The notes under the pieces: model-generated
What the model was told of the DNA's origin: nothing
Seen by the model: only the letters and a program-made list of their open reading frames with translations
Database searches by the model: none
Made by a program: the position numbers and the translations under genes
Part shown: positions 8,815 through 17,942 of the stretch, one piece after another
Position numbering within the stretch: position 1 is the first letter of the stretch
Layout of the letters: the number at the start of each line of letters is the position of its first letter
Assembly: GCF_023100945.1 (NCBI RefSeq)
Contig: NZ_CP064689.1
Coordinates: 2,090,001 to 2,154,000, forward strand
Reading direction: 5' to 3'
Source: Bradyrhizobium sp. 200
Lineage (GTDB): Bacteria; Pseudomonadota; Alphaproteobacteria; Rhizobiales; Xanthobacteraceae
DNA: 64,000 bases

Positions 8815-9948
8815 ATGGCTGGTTACCAGTTCGGATTTTTGTTGGAGCAGTCGCTCGGGCACGTCACGCACACAAAGAACCTCCTCACGAACGTTGCGCT
8901 TGACCCCGAGGTGCACGCGCATTGGGGACTGATCGACTTTGAAGCCACGGGAATTGCCGGAAGGATTCCTGTGTACCGGAGCAACTGGACCGTGCGGGCA
9001 GGTGTGCGCGCGCGCCGCGAGGTCGCCCGCATCAACAGGCTGACCAGACTGGACGCTCTGTTCTTTCACACACAGGTGCCTGCTGTCTTCGCCCAGAGCT
9101 GGCTCCGCAAGATCCCCGGCATCGTTTCGCTGGACGCCACGCCACTTCAATATGACGAACTGGGCGCATTCTATAAGCACGAGCAGGGCCCGGCCTGGCT
9201 CGAGAACTGGAAATGGCGGCTGAACCGCGACTGCTTCAGGTCCGCGCGCCGGCTCGTCGCCTGGGCGGAGTGGACCAAGCTTGGCCTTGTGCGGGACTAT
9301 GAAGTGCCTGCTGACAAGATCACGGTCATTCCACCGGGCGTGAATGTGCATGAATGGCGTCGACCAACGCCGCGCGTGCCTCACGCCGATCCGGTCAAGA
9401 TCCTCTTCGTCGGGGGTGACCTCGAGCGCAAGGGCGGGCTGATGCTGCTCGAGGCCTATCGCGCGCTTCGACACCTCGGGCTCGAGCTTCATCTGGTGAC
9501 CAAGGATCGCCTCGCGCCGGAGCCGGGCGTGTTCGTCTACAACGGTCTCCAAGCCAACAGTCAGCCGCTGAAGGATCTTTACCATACCTGCGATATCTTC
9601 GCGCTGCCCACGTTCGGGGACTGTCTGCCGATGGTGCTTTCGGAGGCAGGCGCGTCTGCAATGGGGATCATCTCCACTGATGTGGCGGGGATTCCCGAGA
9701 TTGTCCGCAATGGAGAAACGGGCCTCACGGTTCCGGCGGGCGATGCAGCCTCACTGACACAGGCGCTCCGTGATCTCGCGACAAATCCCGCTCTCCGCAT
9801 GACCCTTGGTGAACGTGCCATGGCTCACGTAACGCGTCACTACGATGCCCCAACCAACGCCAGTCTTCTCCTCGACCTGCTCAAGGCAGAGGCAAACACG
9901 GCGCGTGCTGAAGGGCTTGCAGTTCCGACGTCGCGCGACGCTTCCTAG
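8815..9948 (+). CDS. Family 4 glycosyltransferase
   Basis: A GT-B retaining glycosyltransferase. The C-terminal donor domain has KILFVGGDLERKGGLMLLEA and FALPTFGDCLPMVLSEAGAS (the E-x7-E-like nucleotide-sugar motif), then IVRNGETGLTVPAGD. I chose ATG 8815 (MAGYQFGFLLEQ) because GGGAG lies about 10 bases upstream; an in-frame ATG at 8779 would add 12 residues. The 3' end of this gene is duplicated as a 50-base relic at 5357. It probably transfers a hexose onto a lipid-linked EPS intermediate. Confidence 0.85.
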   Translation: MAGYQFGFLLEQSLGHVTHTKNLLTNVALDPEVHAHWGLIDFEATGIAGRIPVYRSNWTVRAGVRARREVARINRLTRLDALFFHTQVPAVFAQSWLRKIPGIVSLDATPLQYDELGAFYKHEQGPAWLENWKWRLNRDCFRSARRLVAWAEWTKLGLVRDYEVPADKITVIPPGVNVHEWRRPTPRVPHADPVKILFVGGDLERKGGLMLLEAYRALRHLGLELHLVTKDRLAPEPGVFVYNGLQANSQPLKDLYHTCDIFALPTFGDCLPMVLSEAGASAMGIISTDVAGIPEIVRNGETGLTVPAGDAASLTQALRDLATNPALRMTLGERAMAHVTRHYDAPTNASLLLDLLKAEANTARAEGLAVPTSRDAS

Positions 9949-10177
9949 ACGCATCGGTGAGCGCCGGCGCAGATCTTGCGGGTTAAGCGTTTGCGGAAGT
10001 TTCCGCGGAAGCTCCCGACCAATGCCTGTTCAACACGCACAATTCGTGGCAGATGTTGGATAGGACGCACGCCTTCGCTTTTCGTCCTAGCACGGGTCTT
10101 GCCCTTTCATTTCAAAGGCACACTTGCGTCTGCGCGTATCGTTTTTAAGGTTAATTGAGTAGAGCGAGGCAAAGCCG

Positions 10178-10933
10178 GTGTCCTCGGATGCTGTCGTTGA
10201 AGATTTGAGGATCAGTGCGCTTCCGTTGGCGGAGGCGGCTGCGCTCATTTGCCAGAACGCGGGATCGATGGCGGCGCAAAATGTCTTTACGCTGAATCTC
10301 GACCACGTCGTCAAGATGCGCAAGGACGCGAAGTTTCGCGCAGCCTATCTGCGGGCCGGGTTGATCACGGCAGATGGCTTTCCTATCGTCCTTGCCTGCA
10401 GTCTCCAGGGCAAGCAGGTTAGTCGCGTTGCCGGATCAGACCTGATCGCCCCGATCATCGCGGAAGCGGCGCGCTCCGGCAAGTCGATCCATCTCTTCGG
10501 ATCGAACTCGCAGGTGCTTAACAAGACGTCGCGGCTCCTCCAAGAGCGAAACGCGGGCTTGAAGATCGCCGGCGTTCTTGCTCCGCCTCAGGGGTTCGAT
10601 CCTGCGTCCGAGGATGCACGCCGCTGTATCGAGGCGATCGGCAACTCAGGAGCCGATCTCTGCTTCGTCGCCCTTGGCGCACCCAAGCAGGAGCTATTTG
10701 CCGATCACGGGAAGAGACTCTTGCCCAACGTATCGTTTGTCTGCATTGGCGCCGGACTGGATTTCATCGCTGGGGCGCAGGTGCGTGCACCCCATTGGAT
10801 GCAGCGTTGGAACCTGGAATGGCTGTGGCGCGCTGCCAGCGATCCGCGGCGGCTTGTCTACCGCTACTTGCTGTGCATGGTTGCCCTGCCTGGCATTCTT
10901 GCCCGAGCAGCTTTCGTTCCGCGACAGCGTTAA
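10178..10933 (+). CDS. WecG/TagA/CpsF-family glycosyltransferase
   Basis: A 251-residue GT26 enzyme starting at GTG. It has the family signatures FTLNLDHVVKMRKD, ITADGFPIVLA, GSDLI, LGAPKQE and GAGLDFIAGAQVRAPHWMQR. Members transfer ManNAc(A), or glucose or glucuronate in some exopolysaccharide systems, onto undecaprenyl-linked sugar at the membrane. The C-terminus (WLWRAASDPRRLVYRYLL) is the usual membrane-associating helix. The intergenic gap to the GT4 upstream is 229 bases, so it may have its own promoter. A truncated second copy lies at 5409-5859. Confidence 0.88.
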   Translation: MSSDAVVEDLRISALPLAEAAALICQNAGSMAAQNVFTLNLDHVVKMRKDAKFRAAYLRAGLITADGFPIVLACSLQGKQVSRVAGSDLIAPIIAEAARSGKSIHLFGSNSQVLNKTSRLLQERNAGLKIAGVLAPPQGFDPASEDARRCIEAIGNSGADLCFVALGAPKQELFADHGKRLLPNVSFVCIGAGLDFIAGAQVRAPHWMQRWNLEWLWRAASDPRRLVYRYLLCMVALPGILARAAFVPRQR

Positions 10934-11013
10934 AATTGCCTGTGTTTCGAGCCGAAGGTCTGCGTTCACGGATACGCTGCGTGGCCCCGCTGCTCTGACG
11001 AGCCACGTCGTGC

Positions 11014-12024
11014 TTATCTTTGCCGGCTCTTCTCCTGCGCTCGCCGCTTGTTCCACTCCCACGCTGTGGAGATGATGTCATCCAGCTTGGTAATTTGCGG
11101 CGTCCATTGCAACTCGCTTGCCGCGCGCGTGGAATTGCTGATCAGTCGTGCGGGATCTCCCGGTCGCCTTTCGCCGAACTTCACCGGTACGGGGAAGCCC
11201 GTGGTGCGCTCGACCGACGCGATCACTTCGCGAACAGAATAGCCGTGGCCATTCCCCAGGTTGAACGCGCGGTGCGTGAGACCCCGTTCGAGTGCCTTCA
11301 ATGCCAGGACATGGGCCTTTGCGAGGTCGGTCACGTGGATGTAGTCACGAACGCAAGTCCCATCGGGCGTCTCGTAGTCGGTGCCGAAAACCGTGATGGC
11401 CTCTCGATCTCCGGATGCGGCATCCAGAACGAGCGGCACCAGGTGCGTTTCGGGATCGTGGTCCTCGCCGATCTCGACGTCCGGATCCGCGCCTGCCGCG
11501 TTGAAATAGCGTAGCGCTACGGACCGCAATTGGTGAGCCGCATGAAAATCGGCGAGCATGCGCTCGACCATCAGCTTCGTTGCGCCATAGGGATTGATCG
11601 GGGCTTGCGTCAACGTTTCGTCGATCGGAACCCTGTCGGGAACGCCGTAGGTGGCGCACGTGCTCGACAGCACGAACTGATCGACACCGTGATCTCTCAG
11701 GGCCTCGAGCAGCGTCAACGAGCCGACGACATTGTTGCGATAGTACTTTCCGGGGTCCGTGACCGACTCGCCAACATAGGCGAACGCCGCAAAGTGCAGG
11801 CAGGCGCTCGGACGATACTTCTCGATAGCCCGGTCGAGAGCGGTCCGATCGAGGATATCGCCTTGCTCGAGAGGTCCCCATTTGGCGGCCCAATTGTGTC
11901 CCGACGACAAATTGTCGAAAACAATGGGCTGATACCCTTCCTGCGCCAGGATCTTGCAGGTGTGCGAGCCGATATAGCCCGCGCCTCCGGTAACCAAAAC
12001 GTTTTTCGTAATAGCGTTATTCAT
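11014..12024 (-). CDS. galE: UDP-glucose 4-epimerase
   Basis: A 336-residue extended short-chain dehydrogenase. It has the NAD-binding GGAGYIGSHT near the N-terminus, DNLSSGHN, LHFAAFAYVGES, the catalytic SSTCATYG and NPYGATKLMVE (Tyr and Lys of Y-x-x-x-K), then ALRYFNAAGADP and IGEDHDPETHL, all typical of GalE. It interconverts UDP-glucose and UDP-galactose in the cytoplasm and so feeds the local glycosyltransferases. It is the last gene of a reverse-strand run with the acyltransferase and the BY-kinase, and is convergent with wecG. Confidence 0.93.
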   Translation of the reverse strand: MNNAITKNVLVTGGAGYIGSHTCKILAQEGYQPIVFDNLSSGHNWAAKWGPLEQGDILDRTALDRAIEKYRPSACLHFAAFAYVGESVTDPGKYYRNNVVGSLTLLEALRDHGVDQFVLSSTCATYGVPDRVPIDETLTQAPINPYGATKLMVERMLADFHAAHQLRSVALRYFNAAGADPDVEIGEDHDPETHLVPLVLDAASGDREAITVFGTDYETPDGTCVRDYIHVTDLAKAHVLALKALERGLTHRAFNLGNGHGYSVREVIASVERTTGFPVPVKFGERRPGDPARLISNSTRAASELQWTPQITKLDDIISTAWEWNKRRAQEKSRQR

Positions 12025-12152
12025 TTAACTCTCGCAATCGAAGCAATGAGCGGTTCTCCGCTCCTATCGAACCAGGATTTTCTCAGTCTGAAATATTCTC
12101 ATCGCTCCGCCCATGAGGTGCCGATCAGGCGGCCGAAAAGCCAGGGCATAAG

Positions 12153-12881
12153 TCAGTCGAGCTCCGTGAGATGACGAAGCACGCGCGCAGGGTTCCCCGC
12201 CGCAACACATCGCGGAGGGATATCCCTGGTGACGATGCTGCCTGCACCGATTACCGCGCGGGTCCCGATGCGGACGCCGGGCAGGATGACCACTTTTGAG
12301 CCGATCCAGACATTGTCTTCAATGATAACTGGCTTCGACGGCGGCAATTCGTTGTGCCTGACGACATCGTGCTGGTTGTTGTCCATCACGAACATGTAAT
12401 GCCCGAGATGACAGTAGGAGCCGATCTTCACCGAAGCTCGCGCGGCGATGGATGAGCCGTAGTTGATGAATGTATGTTCTCCGATTTCGATCCGTCCCGA
12501 TTCGTAGGTAATCATCTCTATGGGCACGACCGTCCCGTTAAGGCTGACGCCTTCACCGAGCACGACCTCGCCGCTACCTGAGAGTTGAATGCGGCCGCGC
12601 AGCCGCACCGAGAAAGGCGCTTTTGCCTTGCCCAGAAAGCGCAACTGGGCGTTCATGATGTGACAGAAATCAACGATCATGCTGACGAGCGAAGCCATCC
12701 GGCTGGTTGTCCCCGACTTCGGCTGCATCGAAGTCACAGCCACATCAGCATTCACCAAATCTCCGGCCGGCGCCATGCGACCTGGTGTCAGAAAGAGCGA
12801 GCGCCGCGCGGACAAAGCGGGTCGACCATTTTCGTTCGATTTTCCCGAATATATCGTCACAACGCGATTGTCCTGGCCCAC
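12153..12881 (-). CDS. Hexapeptide-repeat acyltransferase
   Basis: A left-handed beta-helix acyltransferase (LbetaH, maltose/galactoside O-acetyltransferase-like). It has hexapeptide repeats from about residue 110, HLGHYMFVMDNNQHDV, the hallmark DNVWIGSKVVILPGVRIG, and the closing VTRDIPPRCVAAGNPARVLR. It probably O-acetylates an EPS sugar using acetyl-CoA. The start is uncertain. The GTG at 12881 has no clear Shine-Dalgarno, the first ~60 residues look unconserved, and ATGs at 12728 or 12698 would give the usual ~185-residue length. A paralogue lies at 27131-27676. Confidence 0.85.
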   Translation of the reverse strand: MGQDNRVVTIYSGKSNENGRPALSARRSLFLTPGRMAPAGDLVNADVAVTSMQPKSGTTSRMASLVSMIVDFCHIMNAQLRFLGKAKAPFSVRLRGRIQLSGSGEVVLGEGVSLNGTVVPIEMITYESGRIEIGEHTFINYGSSIAARASVKIGSYCHLGHYMFVMDNNQHDVVRHNELPPSKPVIIEDNVWIGSKVVILPGVRIGTRAVIGAGSIVTRDIPPRCVAAGNPARVLRHLTELD

Positions 12882-13026
12882 GACGGGGATACGCGAATGC
12901 TTGCCCTGTTTGCGAGATGCGTGCGCTTAAACATGCTGCCGTGCCAACCTCACCTGCAAAAGTCGGGCCATCCAACATTCCGGCGCACAAGGGGGAGCGC
13001 GCCGGAATTCCGGAAATCCAGAGGTC

Positions 13027-15249
13027 TCACGCCTTCTTCTGTTCGGTGTAATAGTTCTGGAATCCATCGCCCTTGTAGTGCTCGATGCTCCGCAGCGCAG
13101 TAGGATCCACCTTGTTCAGGACCACGCACAGGACCCGATCCATTATCGCCGAGGCGTCAGAGAGGCACTCGCGGACCAGGCGTTGACTTGTCGTCCCCCA
13201 CTGGACGACGAAGATGAAGCCACTGCAGTGCCGCGCGATCATCTTGTAGTCAACGACAGCAGCCATCGGAGGTGCCTCGATGATAACCAGGTCGTAGGTT
13301 TGGCGCGCAACCTCGATAAGTTGCTCCATCTCCACTGTTCCAAGCAGCTCCGCCGCGTTGGTCAGCCGGTCGGAAGCGGGGCAGGGGAGGACATCCAGAT
13401 TCAGGCGCTCCTTCCTGACGACAAATTTGGCGAAAGCCTTTGGCTCCTCCAAGGCTTCCCTGAGCCCCGCAGTTGCATCGGGGGCTATTCTGCTCGACAG
13501 CGACTGGCGATGGAAGTCGGCATCGATGACAAGCACGCGCGTGTTCGAGTGCAGGCCAAAATGCGCTGCGAGATTGATTGCGACGGTTGTCTTGCCTTCT
13601 CCCGGGTTGGAGGAGACGACGCAAACGACCTTCGAACCGGATTCCCTCTGGGCTATATTGATGGTGGCCCAAATGCTGCGCAGGGTTTGAGAAAATCTTG
13701 AATAGGGCCAGTCCACCACGTAATCGCCGGTCCTCAAGGAGGCCTGCTCATCGGCACCAGTGAGCTCCGGGAGGACAGCGCAAGGCAGCCCCGTTGCTTG
13801 GGTCACTTGCTGGGACGTTCTGAAGACGCCAAACGGAAAGTTCCTGGCCAGTACAATAGCGCTTCCGAGGAGAAACCCGAATATCGACCCGCCGGCAATG
13901 ATCAGCCATCGCTTCTTCGAGGATTCGGTTTGCGTGGGAGGGCTTGCGCGCATGAGAACACGAACATCCGGTGTGATCGCGGGCTGCGCTTCAACCCTGT
14001 TCATCTGGCTGAACTGCTGCACCGCCTGATTGTACAGGCTCCGAAGAGTCTCCGCCGCGCTCTCCAGCTCACGCATCCGAGCCTTCACATCGCTGTTGGC
14101 GCCCTCTTCGCCCATTGCTCGCGACATTGCAGCAGCAAGCTCATCATATTGGGCGCGTGCAAGCTCGTAGTTCTTGCTGAACGATCCCGCGACACGCTTT
14201 TGCTCAGTGGCAATCGCTTCGCGCACTTCCTCCATCCGTTTGCGGACCTTGACCACAGCCAGGTGGTCCTTTCCAACGCGACCTTCGATATCTTTTGCGC
14301 GGACCGAGAGATCCAGCAGTTCGGAGCGCATCCTCGAGATGAGCTCGTTATCCGGCGCGAAGAGGGCGCTCGCATCGGGATCCCTGGCGATCCGCTCCAT
14401 GCGAGCCTTTGCTTCAGCCATCGCGACGCGGGCATTTGTCATATGGGTCTGCAGAGTGGCGAGTTGTTCGCCCGAAAGCGTGGTCGTGCCGGTGCCGACG
14501 AGATTGTTGGCCATCTTGTATTCAAGGACCGCACGCTCCGCATCCTTGGCCTGCTGCTTCAGCTCTTCGACGCGCTCCTGCACGACCTTGCCGGCGACAT
14601 TGGTCGATTTCATCTTGCTGGAAATCGTGTCATTGACGTACTTGTCGACGATTGCGTTAACGATCGCTGCCGCCTTCGCGGGGTCGTTCGACGAAAAACC
14701 GACCGATATGACGCTCGCGACATCTTCTCGACTAACTGTCAAATCCCGAACAAGCTTGCCCAGGGCGATCTTTTCCGGGTCGTTCGACTGGTTCTGAACT
14801 GGCTCCGAGTAACCCAAGGCCTCGGCCATGTTTCGAAGCAGGCCACGTACGCGCGAGCCCAGGGTTTGGCTGTCCTTTCCTCCCACGAAGTCAGGGTCGT
14901 TCGCCAGCGACAGAGACCTGATGGCCTGCAACAAGATGTTCTCGGACGAAATCACATAGGTCTGGCCCCATGTGTCATAGTCGTCGATGATCGGCTCGTT
15001 GCTGACCTTGTTTGTTTGCATGTACCGCGGCAGTGTTCTTTCGAACGCGATGCGCGAACTCGCCTTGTAGACCGGCGGCATGGTGGAGAGTATCACCAAT
15101 GCGCAGACGAGCCCGAAGATCGTGCCGGCGACTATGAAGAGCAAACCCCGGCGGGCAATTCCTAAAAGATCTGAAACTTCAGGCTGCACCGGACCGATCG
15201 CGGGGTGAGCGGCACCGTCCGTTACTTGGTTGTAATCAATGGAGGCCAT
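13027..15249 (-). CDS. BY-kinase / Wzc-type polysaccharide co-polymerase (copy 1)
   Basis: About 740 residues. A Wzz chain-length domain begins with a membrane helix (GLLFIVAGTIFGLVCALVIL), followed by a long coiled coil in the periplasm (about 170-420). A second helix (WLIIAGGSIFGFLLGSAIVL) leads to a cytoplasmic bacterial tyrosine kinase domain with Walker A SSNPGEGKTT, Walker A' VLVIDADF and Walker B LVIIEAPP. The C-terminus has a short Tyr cluster (FQNYYTEQ), the likely autophosphorylation site. Start ATG 15249 (MASIDYNQ) is chosen because the paralogue at 36751 starts MASIDYS; three more residues are possible. It controls EPS chain length and export. Confidence 0.92.
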   Translation of the reverse strand: MASIDYNQVTDGAAHPAIGPVQPEVSDLLGIARRGLLFIVAGTIFGLVCALVILSTMPPVYKASSRIAFERTLPRYMQTNKVSNEPIIDDYDTWGQTYVISSENILLQAIRSLSLANDPDFVGGKDSQTLGSRVRGLLRNMAEALGYSEPVQNQSNDPEKIALGKLVRDLTVSREDVASVISVGFSSNDPAKAAAIVNAIVDKYVNDTISSKMKSTNVAGKVVQERVEELKQQAKDAERAVLEYKMANNLVGTGTTTLSGEQLATLQTHMTNARVAMAEAKARMERIARDPDASALFAPDNELISRMRSELLDLSVRAKDIEGRVGKDHLAVVKVRKRMEEVREAIATEQKRVAGSFSKNYELARAQYDELAAAMSRAMGEEGANSDVKARMRELESAAETLRSLYNQAVQQFSQMNRVEAQPAITPDVRVLMRASPPTQTESSKKRWLIIAGGSIFGFLLGSAIVLARNFPFGVFRTSQQVTQATGLPCAVLPELTGADEQASLRTGDYVVDWPYSRFSQTLRSIWATINIAQRESGSKVVCVVSSNPGEGKTTVAINLAAHFGLHSNTRVLVIDADFHRQSLSSRIAPDATAGLREALEEPKAFAKFVVRKERLNLDVLPCPASDRLTNAAELLGTVEMEQLIEVARQTYDLVIIEAPPMAAVVDYKMIARHCSGFIFVVQWGTTSQRLVRECLSDASAIMDRVLCVVLNKVDPTALRSIEHYKGDGFQNYYTEQKKA

Positions 15250-15623
15250 GGAACTCACTTAATTTTGCTTTTATGAACTAAACGCTTCCCTCGCGTCGGG
15301 CGTAACTTAGCATTTCGGTCGGGGTTTGGTAGCCCGTCGATGCGGTTTTCACACCGGAGTTCTCCGGAGTTCTAGTTAATTATGAACGTCCTGAAAGCTG
15401 TTATTTCCGCGGACGACAGGCCCGCCGCGTTTTCGGTTAACCCAAGATTGCAGATTGGCGCGACGGCAGCGATGCAGGCTCCGCAGGGGGTAGCGCGCCA
15501 GTCTCCAAAACGTTATCTTTGCCCCGTGCACGCTAGGGGATTTTCGCTGAACTACCGAATATACTGAATTAATGGATATTTTGCCTCGATCCGGGAAGTT
15601 GGAACAATAATAGGGGGCCGTCG
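15250..15623. promoter_or_regulatory. Divergent promoter region between co-polymerase and PhyH-type gene
   Basis: This 370-base gap separates two divergently read genes, so promoters on both strands are expected. It contains a GTTAAC site at 15436 (GGTTAACC) and an AT-rich patch around 15565-15610 (ACTGAATTAATGGATATTTT). No gene is evident. Confidence 0.4.
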
Positions 15624-16397
15624 ATGACGCAGCTCAGCAAGCAGATGCAGGATTTAAGTTCGGCCTTCGCACGCGAAGGTTATGTGACGCTGCCGAACGT
15701 GGTCTCAAAGTCGCGGCTCGCGGCACTGGCCGAAGAGCTGCGAGGCGAGTATGCCCGCGCCCGAGCGAATGGCGAGTTGTTCGTGGGGGGCGGCACGATC
15801 AGCGGCCATCTCAACTGCTTCCCCGGTGCACAGTCGCGGTTCGTATATGACGAGCTTGAGCAAAACGGCGTCTTCGATTTCGTCAGGAAGCTTTCGCCGT
15901 CCGCAACGCGCATGCCCAATATCGGGTGCAATCTCAACCTGCCGAACAGCAGCGCGCAGAACCCGCACGCCGATGGCAATGTCGCGTCGCCCTTCATCAT
16001 CGTGAACGTCGCGCCCGTCGATACGGACCTCGAGAATGGCGCGATGGAGGCTGTCCCCGGTACTCACTTGCGCGAGTACAAATATTGGCAGTACGCGCTT
16101 TCCGGAAAGCCTGCGCTTCGCATGCGCATGAGTGCCGGAGACGTGATCATCCGGTTGTCTTCGCTTTGGCACCGCGGCATGCCGAATAGGAGCAAAGCGA
16201 TCCGGCCAATGCTCGCCTTCACCTGGGAAGATGGCGGCAGCGATCTTGCCGACCCCTACACTGCGCATGGCGGCAAGATCACGTTGCTCACCAATCGCTA
16301 CGCCCAGAACCTCACCGGGCGGCTGCAAGAGCGCGCTTTTGCCTCGCTGCCCGCGCTGGGAAAGAGTTATTTGTTCATTCGCTCAGTTGTTCGATAG
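15624..16397 (+). CDS. Phytanoyl-CoA dioxygenase-family Fe(II)/2-oxoglutarate oxygenase
   Basis: A 257-residue double-stranded beta-helix oxygenase. The iron triad is visible as HAD (H115, D117) and a distal His in LWHRGMPN (H183), with Arg194 in RPMLAFTW set to bind 2-oxoglutarate. GAMEAVPGTHL is a typical PhyH-family stretch. The family hydroxylates small molecules or lipid/sugar chains. Within an EPS locus it may modify a sugar, an acyl group or a lipid intermediate, but the substrate is unknown. It has a good leader (AGGGGGCCGTCG) 5' of the ATG and is convergent with the GT4 at 16440. Confidence 0.8.
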   Translation: MTQLSKQMQDLSSAFAREGYVTLPNVVSKSRLAALAEELRGEYARARANGELFVGGGTISGHLNCFPGAQSRFVYDELEQNGVFDFVRKLSPSATRMPNIGCNLNLPNSSAQNPHADGNVASPFIIVNVAPVDTDLENGAMEAVPGTHLREYKYWQYALSGKPALRMRMSAGDVIIRLSSLWHRGMPNRSKAIRPMLAFTWEDGGSDLADPYTAHGGKITLLTNRYAQNLTGRLQERAFASLPALGKSYLFIRSVVR

Positions 16398-16439
16398 GCG
16401 GCGGGCACCAGGCAGTAGCGACCCTCGAAGCAGATCGCT

Positions 16440-17627
16440 TCACGCCAACATGCGCGCATAAAGCGCGGCAAAGTCTGAAGCCATGCGCTGCGGCGTGAAA
16501 TGCTGCTCGACCCGCGAGCGGCCATACTCTCCAAATTGAGTGCGCAGCGCTGGGTCGTCCAGCAGCCTGAGGAGATTGGCAGCCAGCGCATCGATGTCGC
16601 CAGGGGGAGAGAGCAGGCCGCACTTGCCATGCTCTACAACTTCCGGAGTGCCTCCGTTGGTCAGAGCCACGACGGGGCGTTTCATCGCCATCGCTTCCGC
16701 GAACACGAGTCCGAAAGGCTCCTCGAAGCTCGGAAGCGAGAAGATGTCGCAGGCCGCCATCAGCGCTGCGATGTCCGAACGCTGGCCGGTGAATATGACG
16801 TTCTCGCCAATGCCGAGTTCGCTCGCGTGCTCCTTGAGCATCCGGGTCGTGCCGCTGTCGGCCGGGTAGTCCGAGCCCACAATCGCAAGCCGTACGTTCG
16901 GATGCTTGGGCTTGACCAGCGCGAGTGCGCTCACCAGTTCGAAGTGTCCCTTCCCGCGGAAAAGCCGCGCCACGCTCACGATGAGCGGTGCACCATCCGG
17001 CACCCCAAGCGATGCGCGCCCCGGGGCAGGATCCAGCGACGGGTCCCAACGTGAGGGGTCGATCGCATTGAGGACCGCATGCACGCGGTCTGGTCGGTAA
17101 CCTGCCTCCACGAAGGTGCTCGCTGTGTGGCTCGATACGCCGACGATCGCATCTGCCCGGCCGAATGCCCAATTAACCCCGCGGCCCATCCAGTCGCCGT
17201 AGTTGACGTGCGCGTGGATGAGGGCCTTGGCCCCCGTGAGGGCCGCAAGGACCACGCACGCTATGGCGTCGCGTGGCCGGTCAGTGGAATGCAGGATCTC
17301 GATCCGGTGGTGCCGGATGTATGCGGCGAGCCCCAACATGCTTGCTGCTGCGGCCGGCAAGCCGCCGGCCAAGCCGGCAAGCTTCTGAAGTTTGGATCGT
17401 CCCCACAGCGATGGCCCAAAATTGGTCGGACGCAGCGCGATACCGGGAATCGCTCGCAACTCGTCGAACGCCGGTGCAGACGATCCCGGTTGCCCTGCCG
17501 CGTGCAGTTCGAATTGGCCCCGCGGCAGGTTGCGCAGGAGCAGGAAATGGATCCATGTGTCCGCGCCAGCGAGGAGCGCCGAGTTGATGAAGAGAACCCG
17601 CGTTCGCCTATCCGGAGAAGAGTGCAT
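16440..17627 (-). CDS. Family 4 glycosyltransferase
   Basis: A GT-B enzyme of about 395 residues. It has TRVLFINSALLAGADTWIHF at the N-terminus, a donor domain with LIVSVARLFRGKGHFELVSA, DIFSLPSFEEPFGLVFAEAM (the E-x7-E motif) and VVEHGKCGLLSPPGDIDAL. I took ATG 17627 (MHSSPDRRTRVLFIN) as the start; a GTG at 17690 would add 21 residues. It probably adds one sugar to the lipid-linked repeat unit. Reverse strand, flanked by forward genes on both sides, so probably transcribed alone. Confidence 0.83.
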   Translation of the reverse strand: MHSSPDRRTRVLFINSALLAGADTWIHFLLLRNLPRGQFELHAAGQPGSSAPAFDELRAIPGIALRPTNFGPSLWGRSKLQKLAGLAGGLPAAAASMLGLAAYIRHHRIEILHSTDRPRDAIACVVLAALTGAKALIHAHVNYGDWMGRGVNWAFGRADAIVGVSSHTASTFVEAGYRPDRVHAVLNAIDPSRWDPSLDPAPGRASLGVPDGAPLIVSVARLFRGKGHFELVSALALVKPKHPNVRLAIVGSDYPADSGTTRMLKEHASELGIGENVIFTGQRSDIAALMAACDIFSLPSFEEPFGLVFAEAMAMKRPVVALTNGGTPEVVEHGKCGLLSPPGDIDALAANLLRLLDDPALRTQFGEYGRSRVEQHFTPQRMASDFAALYARMLA

Positions 17628-17942
17628 GAAATCCAGCGCGCATGGCTCGAAGCCCTTGGCAAGAGACCGGGCGGTGGGTAGATTGCGCACGGCGTATACG
17701 TTGAAGCCTGATCAAGTTTCTATGTGTGCATTGTGAATGACAAAAAAGCAAGGCGGGCGGTGGGGATGCGCAAATTCGCCAGTTGCATGGTGTTAACCAA
17801 AGCCTTCCGCTATGCCGGTTTGCTGGCGCCGATGGATTTACGCAATTGTCCTGGCAGATCGTCCGCACTGCTGCGCCCGATCTTGCAGCGCGGACTGGCG
17901 CAAGTGAACCCCTCCGCAGTTGAGGCCTAGTCGGCGACATCG
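17628..17942. other. Divergent intergenic region
   Basis: A gene-free gap between the reverse GT4 and the forward GT2. It holds a GTTAACC site at 17792. No clear terminator or small gene was seen. Confidence 0.35.

Noticed and set aside
13798..15165. A 455-residue forward frame opposite the first co-polymerase gene
   Set aside because: It is an antisense shadow; the reverse strand carries the intact Wzz and kinase motifs.
15382..15567. A 61-residue forward frame in the co-polymerase/PhyH gap
   Set aside because: No Shine-Dalgarno, no motif, and it lies where divergent promoters are expected.
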